The notes: generated from the sequence alone by a model not told the origin. DNA of 6,560 bases from Candidatus Microgenomates bacterium (GCA_015485595.1 WFTH01000065.1:1-6560), one strand, 5' to 3'. Positions 1 to 6,040 are shown, numbered from the stretch's first letter. A program made the numbers and translations.

Positions 1-1676
1 ACCATAATAAACTCTTTGCTAAAAAGAAGTTAAAGCACAAGTACCCACACTGCTGGCGCTGTGATACACCGCTTCTAAACTACGCCACTGGTAGCTACTT
101 TGTAAAGGTAACAGCCATTAAAAACAAACTGCTTAAACTGGCAGAGAACATCTACTGGATGCCTCCGCACATTAAAAAGGGTCGCTGGTTAAACTGGCTT
201 AAAGGCGCCAAAGACTGGTCTATTAGCCGCCAACGTTACTGGGCTAGTGTTATTCCAATCTGGAAGTGTGACTGTGGCTGGGAGAAAGTCTACGGCTCGG
301 TCGCTGAGCTAGAAAAAGACAGCGGCCAAAAAGTGACCGACCTTCACAAACATATGGTGGATAAGATAACCGTCACCTGTCCTAAGTGCGGCAAACCAGC
401 CCATCGCATACCTGATGTGCTTGATACTTGGTTTGACTCTGGCAGCATGCCTTATGGTCAGATGCACTACCCGTTTGAGAATAAAGAAAAGTTTGAGGCT
501 AACTTCCCGGCTGAGTTTATCGCCGAAGGTATCGATCAGACTCGAGCTTGGTTTTACTACCTGCATGTAATTGCTACCGGCATCAAAAACACTAATGCCT
601 TTAAAAACGTGATCGTCAATGGTATTGTCTTGGCTGAAGATGGTCAAAAGATGAGCAAGCGCCTAAAGAACTATCCTGATCCTAGCTACATCATGGATCA
701 GTACGGTAGTGACAGCTTAAGGCTTTATCTAGCTAGCTCACCGGTCATGAAAGCCGAGGACCTGCGCTTTAGCGAAAAAGAGGTAGCTCAAATTAGACGC
801 AAGGTCTTTTTAATCCTCTGGAACATGTTTTCGTTCTTAAAGCTCTATGCCAATCTTAAACCCATGACCTTAAGTGAGCTTGAAAACTTTAAACCAAGCT
901 CAAGCCATGTCATGGACCGCTGGGCCTTAAGCCTAACTCACTCAACCTTAGACCAAGTCACCAAGTATCTAGATGCTTATGACTTGGTTAGATCTAGTCG
1001 CGCGATCATGAACTTAATTAACGAGCTTTCCACTTGGTACCTCAGACGCTCCCGCGATCGTTTAAGAGAAAATAAAACCTCTCAAAAAACCTTTGCCTAT
1101 ATCTTGGCTTTAACCAGTCAGATGCTGGCGCCGTTTGCGCCATTTATGACCGAGTTTATCTTTCAAAACTTGGTTGATCTGCCAAAAGATAAGCCGAGCG
1201 TCCATCACACCGACTGGCCTAAGGTTAATCAAAAGTTTATGGATGCTGATCTAGAGCAAACCATGGTCGAGATTCGTAAGGTGGCCGAAAAAGCTCACGC
1301 TTTAAGAAAAGAAAATCAAGTTAAGCTTAGGCAACCACTAGCCAAACTAACCGTCACATCCACCCTAGCTAAACCTAATGACAACCTCCTTGATGTCTTG
1401 GCAGACGAGGTAAACGTTAAGCTAGTTGTTTGGCAAACAAAAGATAAGCTTAAGGTTGAGCTTGACTTTGACTTAACAGACGAACTTAAAGCAGAAGGAG
1501 AAGCTAGAGAACTAGTTCGTGAGATTCAAAAACTTAGGAAACAACTTGGTCTAAAACCAGAAGACCTAGCTACCTTTGAAGTGCCTCAAATCCCCACAGG
1601 ATGGCAAGACTATATCGAGTCAAAAACTCGTTCAAAGCTAACTCTAGGATCAACCCTTAGGCTAAAGAAGTCATAA
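1..1676 (+). CDS. ileS: Isoleucyl-tRNA synthetase, C-terminal part (5' truncated by window edge)
   Basis: Cytoplasmic class I synthetase that charges tRNA-Ile with isoleucine. The reading frame is open from base 3, so the ATG at 159 is internal and about 557 C-terminal codons are present; the HIGH motif and most of the editing domain lie outside the window. Visible in order: a CWRC pair (bases 51-62), the WSISRQRYW catalytic-core motif, a second cysteine set CDC (267-275) and CPKC (378-389) that fits the zinc-binding insertion, DVLDTWFDSGSMPYGQ, GIDQTRAWFYYL, and the KMSKS loop as KMSKR (648-662) followed by LKNYPDP. An anticodon-binding helical domain follows and the protein ends in LRLKKS, with no C-terminal cysteine zinc finger of the E. 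coli (type 1) kind. KMSKR-LKNYPDP and the missing finger indicate a type 2, eukaryote-like enzyme, a class known to include mupirocin-tolerant forms. It ends 9 bases before the rodA-like gene, so cotranscription is likely. Confidence 0.97.
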   Translation, partial: HNKLFAKKKLKHKYPHCWRCDTPLLNYATGSYFVKVTAIKNKLLKLAENIYWMPPHIKKGRWLNWLKGAKDWSISRQRYWASVIPIWKCDCGWEKVYGSVAELEKDSGQKVTDLHKHMVDKITVTCPKCGKPAHRIPDVLDTWFDSGSMPYGQMHYPFENKEKFEANFPAEFIAEGIDQTRAWFYYLHVIATGIKNTNAFKNVIVNGIVLAEDGQKMSKRLKNYPDPSYIMDQYGSDSLRLYLASSPVMKAEDLRFSEKEVAQIRRKVFLILWNMFSFLKLYANLKPMTLSELENFKPSSSHVMDRWALSLTHSTLDQVTKYLDAYDLVRSSRAIMNLINELSTWYLRRSRDRLRENKTSQKTFAYILALTSQMLAPFAPFMTEFIFQNLVDLPKDKPSVHHTDWPKVNQKFMDADLEQTMVEIRKVAEKAHALRKENQVKLRQPLAKLTVTSTLAKPNDNLLDVLADEVNVKLVVWQTKDKLKVELDFDLTDELKAEGEARELVREIQKLRKQLGLKPEDLATFEVPQIPTGWQDYIESKTRSKLTLGSTLRLKKS

Positions 1677-1685
1677 AAAAACAAG

Positions 1686-2726
1686 ATGTCTTACCTACTG
1701 CCTTTAACCTTAAGTACTCTTGGGGGACTGAGCCTACTGGTTTTAAGCAGCACCGCCCCAACGCTCACAACCCATCAACTTAGCTTCCTTTTAGTTGGCC
1801 TAGTTCTGTTTGGGTTAAGCAGTCAAGTAAAAAAGGCCTTCTATCTCAAACATGCCTTACTTATCTACCTAGCAGTAACTTTTTTGCTTCTGGCTACCTT
1901 GGTTTTAGGTGGCGGAAGGGGAACAAGGCGCTGGCTTAGCTTAGCCGGTCTAAGCTTTCAAGCATCCCAACTGGCTGTACCGATGGTCGGACTTTGGTTA
2001 AGTCTGCTAGCTAGCCAACTTAACCTAAAAAAACTTAAAGAACTTTTTATTCTGGTGGGCTTTGTTCTTTTGCCTGCTGCTTTAATCTTTCTGGAGCCAG
2101 ACTTGGGAGCTACCTTGTGGTTTCTGCTTCCGGTTGCAGGATTGATCTTTGTTTCTGGCGTCTCCCTAAAACACCTTTTCTTGCTTTCTGGTGTTGGTTT
2201 ACTTAGCAGTCTACTTGTCTTTAGCTTAGCTCTTAAACCTTACCAAAAAGAAAGAATCAAAAGTTTTCTAACAGCAAATAAAACCAACTCAAATCAAACG
2301 GCCTCTGACTATAACAGAGACCAGGCTTTAATTGCTATCGGTTCAGCCGGCCTGTGGGGCAAAGGTTTTGGTGGCGGTACCCAGTCTCAACTTAAGTTTT
2401 TACCTGAAAAACACACTGACTTTATCTTTGCTAGCGCCACAGAAGAAGGCGGAGTCGTTTTTGCTCTAATCTTAATCAGTCTCTACCTCATAATCTTTAG
2501 TTTTTTGCTCTCTCAAGCTAAAAAAACCTCTCAGCCAGCTAACTTTTTTTTGTTTTATTTAGCAGTCTTGTTTGGTTGGCAGGTGATCATTAATCTTGGA
2601 GGCAACCTTGGACTCCTACCAATCACCGGTCTACCACTGCCGTTTTTTTCTTATGGAGGTAGTTCGATTGCTTCTTGGGCTTTAAGTCTGGGTATAGCTC
2701 AAAGCTTGAAAAAGCTAAGTAAATAA
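1686..2726 (+). CDS. rodA: RodA/FtsW/SpoVE-family (SEDS) peptidoglycan glycosyltransferase
   Basis: Multi-pass membrane protein of the SEDS family, which polymerises lipid II into glycan strands with a partner class B penicillin-binding protein. The 346 residues form about ten hydrophobic segments. Motifs: GTRRWLSL (79-86), EPDLGATLW (137-145), YNRDQALIAIGSAGLWGKG (209-227), GTQSQLKFLPEKHTD (231-245; Asp245 aligns with the catalytic Asp reported for RodA), and LPLPFFSYGGSS (316-327). The GTQSQL-FLPE-HTDFIF string resembles RodA more than FtsW (FtsW usually has SxQKL), but the split is uncertain from sequence alone. The usual FQPSExxK signature is degenerate here, FQASQLAV (91-98). The ATG lies 9 bases after the ileS stop with no clear Shine-Dalgarno site; the short N-terminus before the first membrane segment fits the family. 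No penicillin-binding protein or mreB gene is adjacent. Confidence 0.92.
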   Translation: MSYLLPLTLSTLGGLSLLVLSSTAPTLTTHQLSFLLVGLVLFGLSSQVKKAFYLKHALLIYLAVTFLLLATLVLGGGRGTRRWLSLAGLSFQASQLAVPMVGLWLSLLASQLNLKKLKELFILVGFVLLPAALIFLEPDLGATLWFLLPVAGLIFVSGVSLKHLFLLSGVGLLSSLLVFSLALKPYQKERIKSFLTANKTNSNQTASDYNRDQALIAIGSAGLWGKGFGGGTQSQLKFLPEKHTDFIFASATEEGGVVFALILISLYLIIFSFLLSQAKKTSQPANFFLFYLAVLFGWQVIINLGGNLGLLPITGLPLPFFSYGGSSIASWALSLGIAQSLKKLSK

Positions 2727-2773
2727 ATCAAGCACTTAAAATAAAAAGTTAAAAAACAAAAAATAAGATTTTG

Positions 2774-2782
2774 TGTTATACT
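2774..2782 (+). promoter_or_regulatory. Extended -10 promoter of rplU, predicting a leaderless mRNA
   Basis: TGTTATACT matches an extended -10 (TGn plus TATACT, 5/6 to TATAAT). Eight bases (ACAAACCT) separate it from the rplU ATG at 2791, so transcription should start at about 2789-2791. The preceding A-rich stretch has no good -35; AAAACA at 2753-2758 (18-base spacer) is a weak candidate. Confidence 0.65.
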
Positions 2783-2790
2783 ACAAACCT

Positions 2791-3102
2791 ATGTCATACG
2801 CAGTGATTCAACTTCAAGGCAAACAGTACAAAGTTCAAGCTGGTGACGAGCTCGTGGTGGACAAGCTAGATCTTGAGGCAGGCAAAACTCTTGAGATCAG
2901 TGACGTCTTGCTGTTGGTCGATGGTAAAAAAGTCAAGCTTGGTCAACCTTTTGTAAAAGACGCCAAGGTAAAGCTTAAAATCGTCGAGCATGGCAAGGGA
3001 GAGAAGATTCGCGTGGCCAAGTATAAAGCCAAGTCACGTTACCGTAAGGTAAAAGGGCACAGACAACACTTAACTAAACTCAAAGTGCTTAAGTTAGCTT
3101 AG
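2791..3102 (+). CDS. rplU: 50S ribosomal protein L21
   Basis: L21 of the large ribosomal subunit, which binds 23S rRNA. The 103-residue product starting MSYAVIQLQGKQYKV matches the usual L21 length and N-terminus. An in-frame GTG at 2773 would add six residues (MLYYKP), but that GTG lies inside the -10 promoter element, so I place the start at 2791. The C-terminal signature is KYKAKSRYRKVKGHRQHLTK (residues 77-96 of the 103), with the GHRQ typical of the family; the common GGKQYKV is LQGKQYKV here. No Shine-Dalgarno site precedes the ATG, consistent with a leaderless transcript. rplU and rpmA are usually neighbours; here a methylase gene sits between them. The stop codon TAG (3100-3102) lies inside a terminator-like hairpin. 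Confidence 0.97.
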   Translation: MSYAVIQLQGKQYKVQAGDELVVDKLDLEAGKTLEISDVLLLVDGKKVKLGQPFVKDAKVKLKIVEHGKGEKIRVAKYKAKSRYRKVKGHRQHLTKLKVLKLA

Positions 3103-3112
3103 GCCTTTTTTT
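3087..3112 (+). terminator. Terminator-like hairpin overlapping the rplU stop codon
   Basis: GCTTAAG (3087-3093) can pair with CTTAGGC (3098-3104) through seven pairs, one of them G-T, around a TTAG loop. One C and then seven T (3106-3112) follow. This is the layout of an intrinsic terminator, though the stem is short and AT-rich. The rplU stop codon is in the 3' arm, and the methylase ATG follows the T tract after one base, so any termination would have to be partial or conditional for downstream genes to be expressed from here. Confidence 0.5.
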
Positions 3113-3113
3113 C

Positions 3114-4238
3114 ATGCAGTATCTACTTTTATTGGGAAATACCCCCAAACTATCTCTGGCAGAGATAAGGGCTGTCCTTGACTCAAAGGCGAAACCTGTC
3201 CTAGAAACTGTAGCTCAAGCAGAAAGCAACCTCACTCCAAAAGAAGTAGTTGACCGACTGGGCGGTACCATTAAGGTACTAAAGATAGTAGGTAAGTTTG
3301 CCAAAGAACAAGATCAAGAGCAGGTTAAAGACCTTATAATCAACCAGTTCAAAAAAGAAGCTAAAGACAAGAAGCTAAATTTCTATGTGGCTCAAATAGG
3401 AGAGAAAAGTCGTCCCAGAATAGACCTAAATCAAATCAAGACGAAACTGACTCAACTAGGAATTAAATCTCGTTACTCACCTGGCAGGCGCATCGGCTTA
3501 TCAGCTGCTAAACTGCTTCATCAAGAGGTGGTTGAACTTAACCTAGTCTATACCCAAAAAGAGCTCATCTTAACCAAGACTATAGCAGTTCAAGATATAG
3601 ATTTATGGACAAAGCGAGATCGGCATCGACCATACACCCAAAGAAAAAAAGGCATGCTACCACTAAAAGTAGCAAGAATGATGGTCAATCTTGCTGTAGG
3701 TCAAGACAAACTAAAAAAAGCCAAACTACTTGACCCTTTTATAGGCTCTGGCAGCACTCTTATAGAGGCCGCCATGATCGGGATAAACTACCTAATCGGC
3801 GCCGATATTGATAAAAAAGCGACACAAGGAGCCAGGGAAAACCTCCGCTGGTTAAAAGAAGTGTTTGACCTGAAGTTTGACTACGAGGTTCACCATCAAG
3901 ACGCAACTAAACTAAATCTAACCACAAAAGTAAACTACTTGGTTAGCGAACCTTTCTTAGGTAAACAGACCCCCGATATAAAAAAGATTCGCCACGTCTA
4001 TCTGGGTCTTGAGAAACTCTACTGGGGTGCTTTTAAAAACTTCACTCATCTGCTTGCTCCAGGAGCAAAGGTAGTGGTGGTTTTTCCTGCTTGGCCAAGT
4101 AGGCCAGAACTTGATTTTAGTGCTTTGATTGACAAGTTAAGCCAAATAGGCTACACTAACACACTCGAGCCACTTAGTTATGGGCGAAAAAAAGCCCAAG
4201 TGGAAAGAAAAATCTGGCAGTTTAGTTATAAAGGTTAG
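3114..4238 (+). CDS. TRM11-like SAM-dependent RNA methylase (UPF0020 type)
   Basis: Predicted S-adenosylmethionine-dependent nucleic-acid methyltransferase, most like the TRM11/TrmG10 group that methylates guanosine N2 in tRNA; the actual substrate is unknown. The N-terminus MQYLLLLGNTPKLSLAEI resembles that group, and residues ~60-160 could be a divergent RNA-binding (THUMP-like) region. Next comes the family's RDxxRPYxxRKKGMLPLKVARMMVNLA-type segment (168-194), then the Rossmann methylase core: motif I LDPFIGSGS (206-214), GADID (229-233) and HQDATKL (261-267). Motif IV, normally (D/N/S)PP(Y/F), reads SEPF (278-281) followed by LG. The start fits the family N-terminus but has no Shine-Dalgarno site and sits one base after a T tract, so expression probably depends on transcription from rplU. 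Its last codons carry the rpmA Shine-Dalgarno site. An alternative is a DNA methylase, but no target-recognition or restriction partner is visible. Confidence 0.82.
   Translation: MQYLLLLGNTPKLSLAEIRAVLDSKAKPVLETVAQAESNLTPKEVVDRLGGTIKVLKIVGKFAKEQDQEQVKDLIINQFKKEAKDKKLNFYVAQIGEKSRPRIDLNQIKTKLTQLGIKSRYSPGRRIGLSAAKLLHQEVVELNLVYTQKELILTKTIAVQDIDLWTKRDRHRPYTQRKKGMLPLKVARMMVNLAVGQDKLKKAKLLDPFIGSGSTLIEAAMIGINYLIGADIDKKATQGARENLRWLKEVFDLKFDYEVHHQDATKLNLTTKVNYLVSEPFLGKQTPDIKKIRHVYLGLEKLYWGAFKNFTHLLAPGAKVVVVFPAWPSRPELDFSALIDKLSQIGYTNTLEPLSYGRKKAQVERKIWQFSYKG
4230..4234 (+). promoter_or_regulatory. Shine-Dalgarno site of rpmA
   Basis: AAAGG lies 7 bases before the rpmA ATG and inside the last two codons of the methylase gene, suggesting coupled translation. 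A TATAAA at 4227-4232 overlaps it and could instead be a -10 box, but no -35 is apparent. Confidence 0.55.
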
Positions 4239-4241
4239 ACT

Positions 4242-4493
4242 ATGTCAAAAGTTAAAGCATCCGGTAAAGTTAACCAACACTCCCAAGGCAAGCGTAAAGG
4301 CAAGCGTTTGGGAATTAAGAAGTTTGGCGGTCAAGTAATCAAGACTGGCCAAATCATTGTGCGCCAACGTGGTATGACCTATAAACCAGGTCAGGGCGTG
4401 GCCATGGGTAAGGACTTTACCATCTTTGCCATGACAGATGGAGTGGTAAGCTTTAGCAAAAAACACGGCCGCACTGTAGTTAATGTTGCCTAA
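4242..4493 (+). CDS. rpmA: 50S ribosomal protein L27
   Basis: L27 of the large subunit; in known ribosomes its N-terminal tail reaches the peptidyl-transferase centre and contacts tRNA. The 83-residue product is of normal length. The core is clear: [12 protein letters not shown] (20-31), [19 protein letters not shown] (35-53) and [15 protein letters not shown] (55-69). The tail is unusual: after SKVKASG it reads [16 protein letters not shown] instead of the common GSTxNGRDSxxKRLG, with two extra residues and more basic charge. There is no Firmicutes-type cleavable N-terminal extension. The gene follows the methylase stop by 3 bases and is the last plus-strand gene before the convergent parB. 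Confidence 0.96.
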   Translation: MSKVKASGKVNQHSQGKRKGKRLGIKKFGGQVIKTGQIIVRQRGMTYKPGQGVAMGKDFTIFAMTDGVVSFSKKHGRTVVNVA

Positions 4494-4516
4494 AGCTTTT
4501 GGGAAACTCCTTTAAG
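4494..4516. other. 23-base convergent junction between rpmA and parB, no clear terminator
   Basis: The only structure is a weak GGG-AAAC-TCC stem (4501-4510) flanked by complementary TAAA/TTTA (4491-4494, 4511-4514), with an asymmetric loop and no T run after it. It might be a poor bidirectional terminator; I do not see a convincing one, so the two transcripts may overlap. Confidence 0.3.
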
Positions 4517-5332
4517 TTACTCGTGTGTGAGAGAAATTAGTTTTTCTAGGTCGTGTTGAGTTTGTACTGGATCTCCATAAAGAGTGATCGTAACTCGAGT
4601 CTGCTTCTTGGAGCGGTGAAGTTTAATTTTAGAACGAGAAGTTAACTTGGTTTGCAACGCCGCCTGCCAACGCTTTACCACCTGATCATCTACCTGGTAA
4701 GTCTTAGCCTCGTTTTTACGTGGGCGCTTAAGCTTCTCCTTATAGAGCCTAACTAACTCTTCTGTCCGTCTAACCGAAGCACTTTCCTTTAGAACACGCT
4801 TGTAAACCTCGATGATCAAGGTTTTTTCCCTCAAGCCAAGTAAAGCACGGGCATGACCTTCACTAATTAAACCCCCTGCCAAACCATCCGCTACTGCATC
4901 CGGTAGTTCAAGTAGACGAAGAGAGTTGCTTACATAGCTCTCTGACTTGCCAATTCTTTTGGCAATCTCACCAGTTGAGTAGCCAAACTCCATCTGCAGT
5001 TGACGAAAAGCCTTGGCTCTTTCTAAAGCATGCAGGTTGATTCGCTGAACGTTCTCGACTATTGCCATCTCCAACATACCTTTTGGAGTGGTTTTCTTTA
5101 TAATAGCCGGAACTGTTTCTAAACCGGCTAACTTAGCTGCCCGCCACCTTCTTTCTCCAGCAATAATCTGGTAACCTGCAGGCGTATGAGCTACCACCAA
5201 CGGTTCAAGCACTCCGTGAGCTTTGATTGACTCCGCTAAGTCTCGAATGCCTTTCTTCTCGATCATCCCCCTCGGCTGAAACGGGTTGGGTTGGAGAAGA
5301 TTGACCTCAATCTGTTGGATCTGTTCATTCAT
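4517..5332 (-). CDS. parB: ParB/Spo0J-family chromosome-partitioning protein
   Basis: Centromere-binding CTPase that loads at parS sites and works with the ATPase ParA in chromosome segregation. At 271 residues it has normal length and all three parts: an N-terminal ParB/Srx domain with LLQPNPFQPR (12-21), the CTP-binding GERRWRAAK (59-67) and ENVQR (93-97); a helix-turn-helix region with YSTGEIAKRIGKSESYVSNS (118-137) and ISEGHARALLGL (156-167); and a basic linker followed by a C-terminal dimerisation segment from about 213. The start chosen, MNEQIQQIEV, lies six bases after a strong -10 box, suggesting a leaderless mRNA. parA is not adjacent, and I found no obvious parS site (TGTTNCACGTGAAACA-like) in the window. 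The gene lies downstream of lepB in the same direction but has its own promoter. Confidence 0.95.
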   Translation of the reverse strand: MNEQIQQIEVNLLQPNPFQPRGMIEKKGIRDLAESIKAHGVLEPLVVAHTPAGYQIIAGERRWRAAKLAGLETVPAIIKKTTPKGMLEMAIVENVQRINLHALERAKAFRQLQMEFGYSTGEIAKRIGKSESYVSNSLRLLELPDAVADGLAGGLISEGHARALLGLREKTLIIEVYKRVLKESASVRRTEELVRLYKEKLKRPRKNEAKTYQVDDQVVKRWQAALQTKLTSRSKIKLHRSKKQTRVTITLYGDPVQTQHDLEKLISLTHE

Positions 5333-5338
5333 ACCAAG

Positions 5339-5368
5339 AGTATATCACTAAAAACACTACTCTGTGAA
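5339..5368 (-). promoter_or_regulatory. parB promoter, extended -10 with -35, leaderless geometry
   Basis: Read on the minus strand: -35 TTCACA (5368-5363, 5/6 to TTGACA), an 18-base spacer, and extended -10 TGATATACT (5347-5339). Exactly six bases (CTTGGT) remain before the parB ATG at 5332, so +1 is predicted to be the A of the start codon. No Shine-Dalgarno site can fit. Confidence 0.75.
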
Positions 5369-5393
5369 GCCTGACCTAGAACAAAAAACAAAC

Positions 5394-5975
5394 CTAAAAA
5401 GGATATTGGGGGTGTTCTAACAAGCCAGCTGCATCAAGCGGCCAGTAGACAAAAAACACCTTTCCTACGATCTCGTTTGGGGTTACTGGTCCCCAAGCTC
5501 GCGAGTCAGAAGAGTAGGGACGGTTATCTCCAGACACAAAGTACTCATTGGCTCCCATGGTAACCGGACCATTTCTAGTGAAATCACCTGGCTCGGTACA
5601 GAAATCAACCGGGATATAAGGCTCTGGCAGCTGCCTACCGTTTATGTAGTAGTGGCAGTTTTTTACCTCCAAGGTCTCTCCTGGTAAAGCAATCACTCGT
5701 TTTATAAAGTCACAACCTGTTCCTTTTGGACAGTGAGCCGATGGTGGTGCGTGAAACACCACCACATCTCCTCGTTTTGGCTCTCCCACTCTGTAACCAA
5801 ACTTATTTGTTAAAACATACTCTCCATTTTGAAAGTTGGGTACCATCGACTGACCGTTAACCTGATGAGGTTGAACGAAAAAAAGGTAAACGACCAAAAA
5901 GATAGACAAACCTATAACCAGGGTCTCGGTAAAGTCCAAAAAAACATCTCCCACTTTGCGTAAAAAATCCATCAT
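5394..5975 (-). CDS. lepB: Signal peptidase I (peptidase family S26)
   Basis: Membrane-anchored serine protease that removes signal peptides from exported proteins on the outer face of the cytoplasmic membrane. The 193-residue product has one N-terminal membrane segment (about 17-34), then box B NGQSMVPNF with catalytic Ser43, the DFIKRVIALPGE segment with general-base Lys92, and box E SGDNRPYSSDSR (148-159). Four cysteines lie outside the membrane: Cys82 and Cys88 in CPKGTGC just before the catalytic Lys, plus Cys107 and Cys126. Two tandem ATG codons start the gene; the first is best placed for the Shine-Dalgarno site (8-base spacing). The stop is 61 bases before parB. No strong terminator follows, only a CCT-TTTT-AGG mini-hairpin followed by a T-rich run. 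Confidence 0.96.
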   Translation of the reverse strand: MMDFLRKVGDVFLDFTETLVIGLSIFLVVYLFFVQPHQVNGQSMVPNFQNGEYVLTNKFGYRVGEPKRGDVVVFHAPPSAHCPKGTGCDFIKRVIALPGETLEVKNCHYYINGRQLPEPYIPVDFCTEPGDFTRNGPVTMGANEYFVSGDNRPYSSDSRAWGPVTPNEIVGKVFFVYWPLDAAGLLEHPQYPF

Positions 5976-5983
5976 ATAAACTA

Positions 5984-5989
5984 TCCTTT
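5984..5989 (-). promoter_or_regulatory. Shine-Dalgarno site of lepB
   Basis: AAAGGA on the minus strand is 8 bases from the first ATG (5975) and 11 from the second (5972), favouring the first. It is the best Shine-Dalgarno site in the window and contrasts with parB, rplU and the flippase, which have none. Confidence 0.7.
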
Positions 5990-6001
5990 TTTTAAGGGTT
6001 T

Positions 6002-6007
6002 ATTTTA
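6002..6007 (-). promoter_or_regulatory. Candidate -10 box of lepB
   Basis: TAAAAT on the minus strand (5/6 to TATAAT) would start transcription near 5995, leaving a leader of about 20 bases that includes the Shine-Dalgarno site. No good -35 is visible at 17-18 bases. It overlaps the -35 of the divergent flippase promoter, so the two probably compete for RNA polymerase. Confidence 0.45.
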
Positions 6008-6033
6008 CCTTTTTTAAAAACATCCCTTATAAT
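6004..6033 (+). promoter_or_regulatory. Flippase gene promoter, consensus -10, leaderless geometry
   Basis: -35 candidate TTTACC (6004-6009, 4/6), 18-base spacer, and perfect -10 TATAAT (6028-6033). Seven bases (AAACCTC) lead to the GTG start at 6041, so transcription should begin at 6040 or 6041. No Shine-Dalgarno site is present. Confidence 0.65.
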
Positions 6034-6040
6034 AAACCTC

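Larger units (their letters stand above)
5997..6038. repeat. 11-bp inverted repeat in the divergent lepB/flippase promoter region
   Basis: Arms GGTTTATTTTA (5997-6007) and TATAATAAACC (6028-6038) are inverted copies matching at 10 of 11 positions, with 20 bases between them. Each arm holds the -10 box of one divergent promoter plus the shared bases AAACC after it. It may be an operator or only two similar promoter cores facing apart. Confidence 0.6.

Noticed and set aside
159..161. ATG as the start of ileS
   Set aside because: The frame is open upstream to the window edge and codes for conserved IleRS sequence (CWRCDTPLLNYATGSYF), so it is an internal methionine.
309..647. Minus-strand open frame of 112 codons inside ileS
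   Set aside because: Antisense shadow of a clearly coding frame; no family resemblance and no start signal.
1672..1677. CATAAA as a -10 box for a leaderless rodA-like transcript
   Set aside because: Only 4/6 match, no TGn extension and no -35; it overlaps the ileS stop codon and cotranscription with ileS is simpler.
2703..2716. AGCTT-GAAA-AAGCT hairpin at the end of the rodA-like gene as a terminator
   Set aside because: Short stem inside coding sequence with no T run after it.
2731..2752. ACTT/AAGT stem between the rodA-like gene and rplU as a terminator
   Set aside because: Only four AT-rich pairs and followed by A, not T, residues.
4245..4466. Minus-strand open frame of 73 codons inside rpmA
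   Set aside because: Antisense shadow of the conserved L27 gene.
5373..5403. CCT-TTTT-AGG mini-hairpin plus T-rich run after lepB as a terminator
   Set aside because: A three-pair stem is too weak to support termination, though the T-rich run is real.
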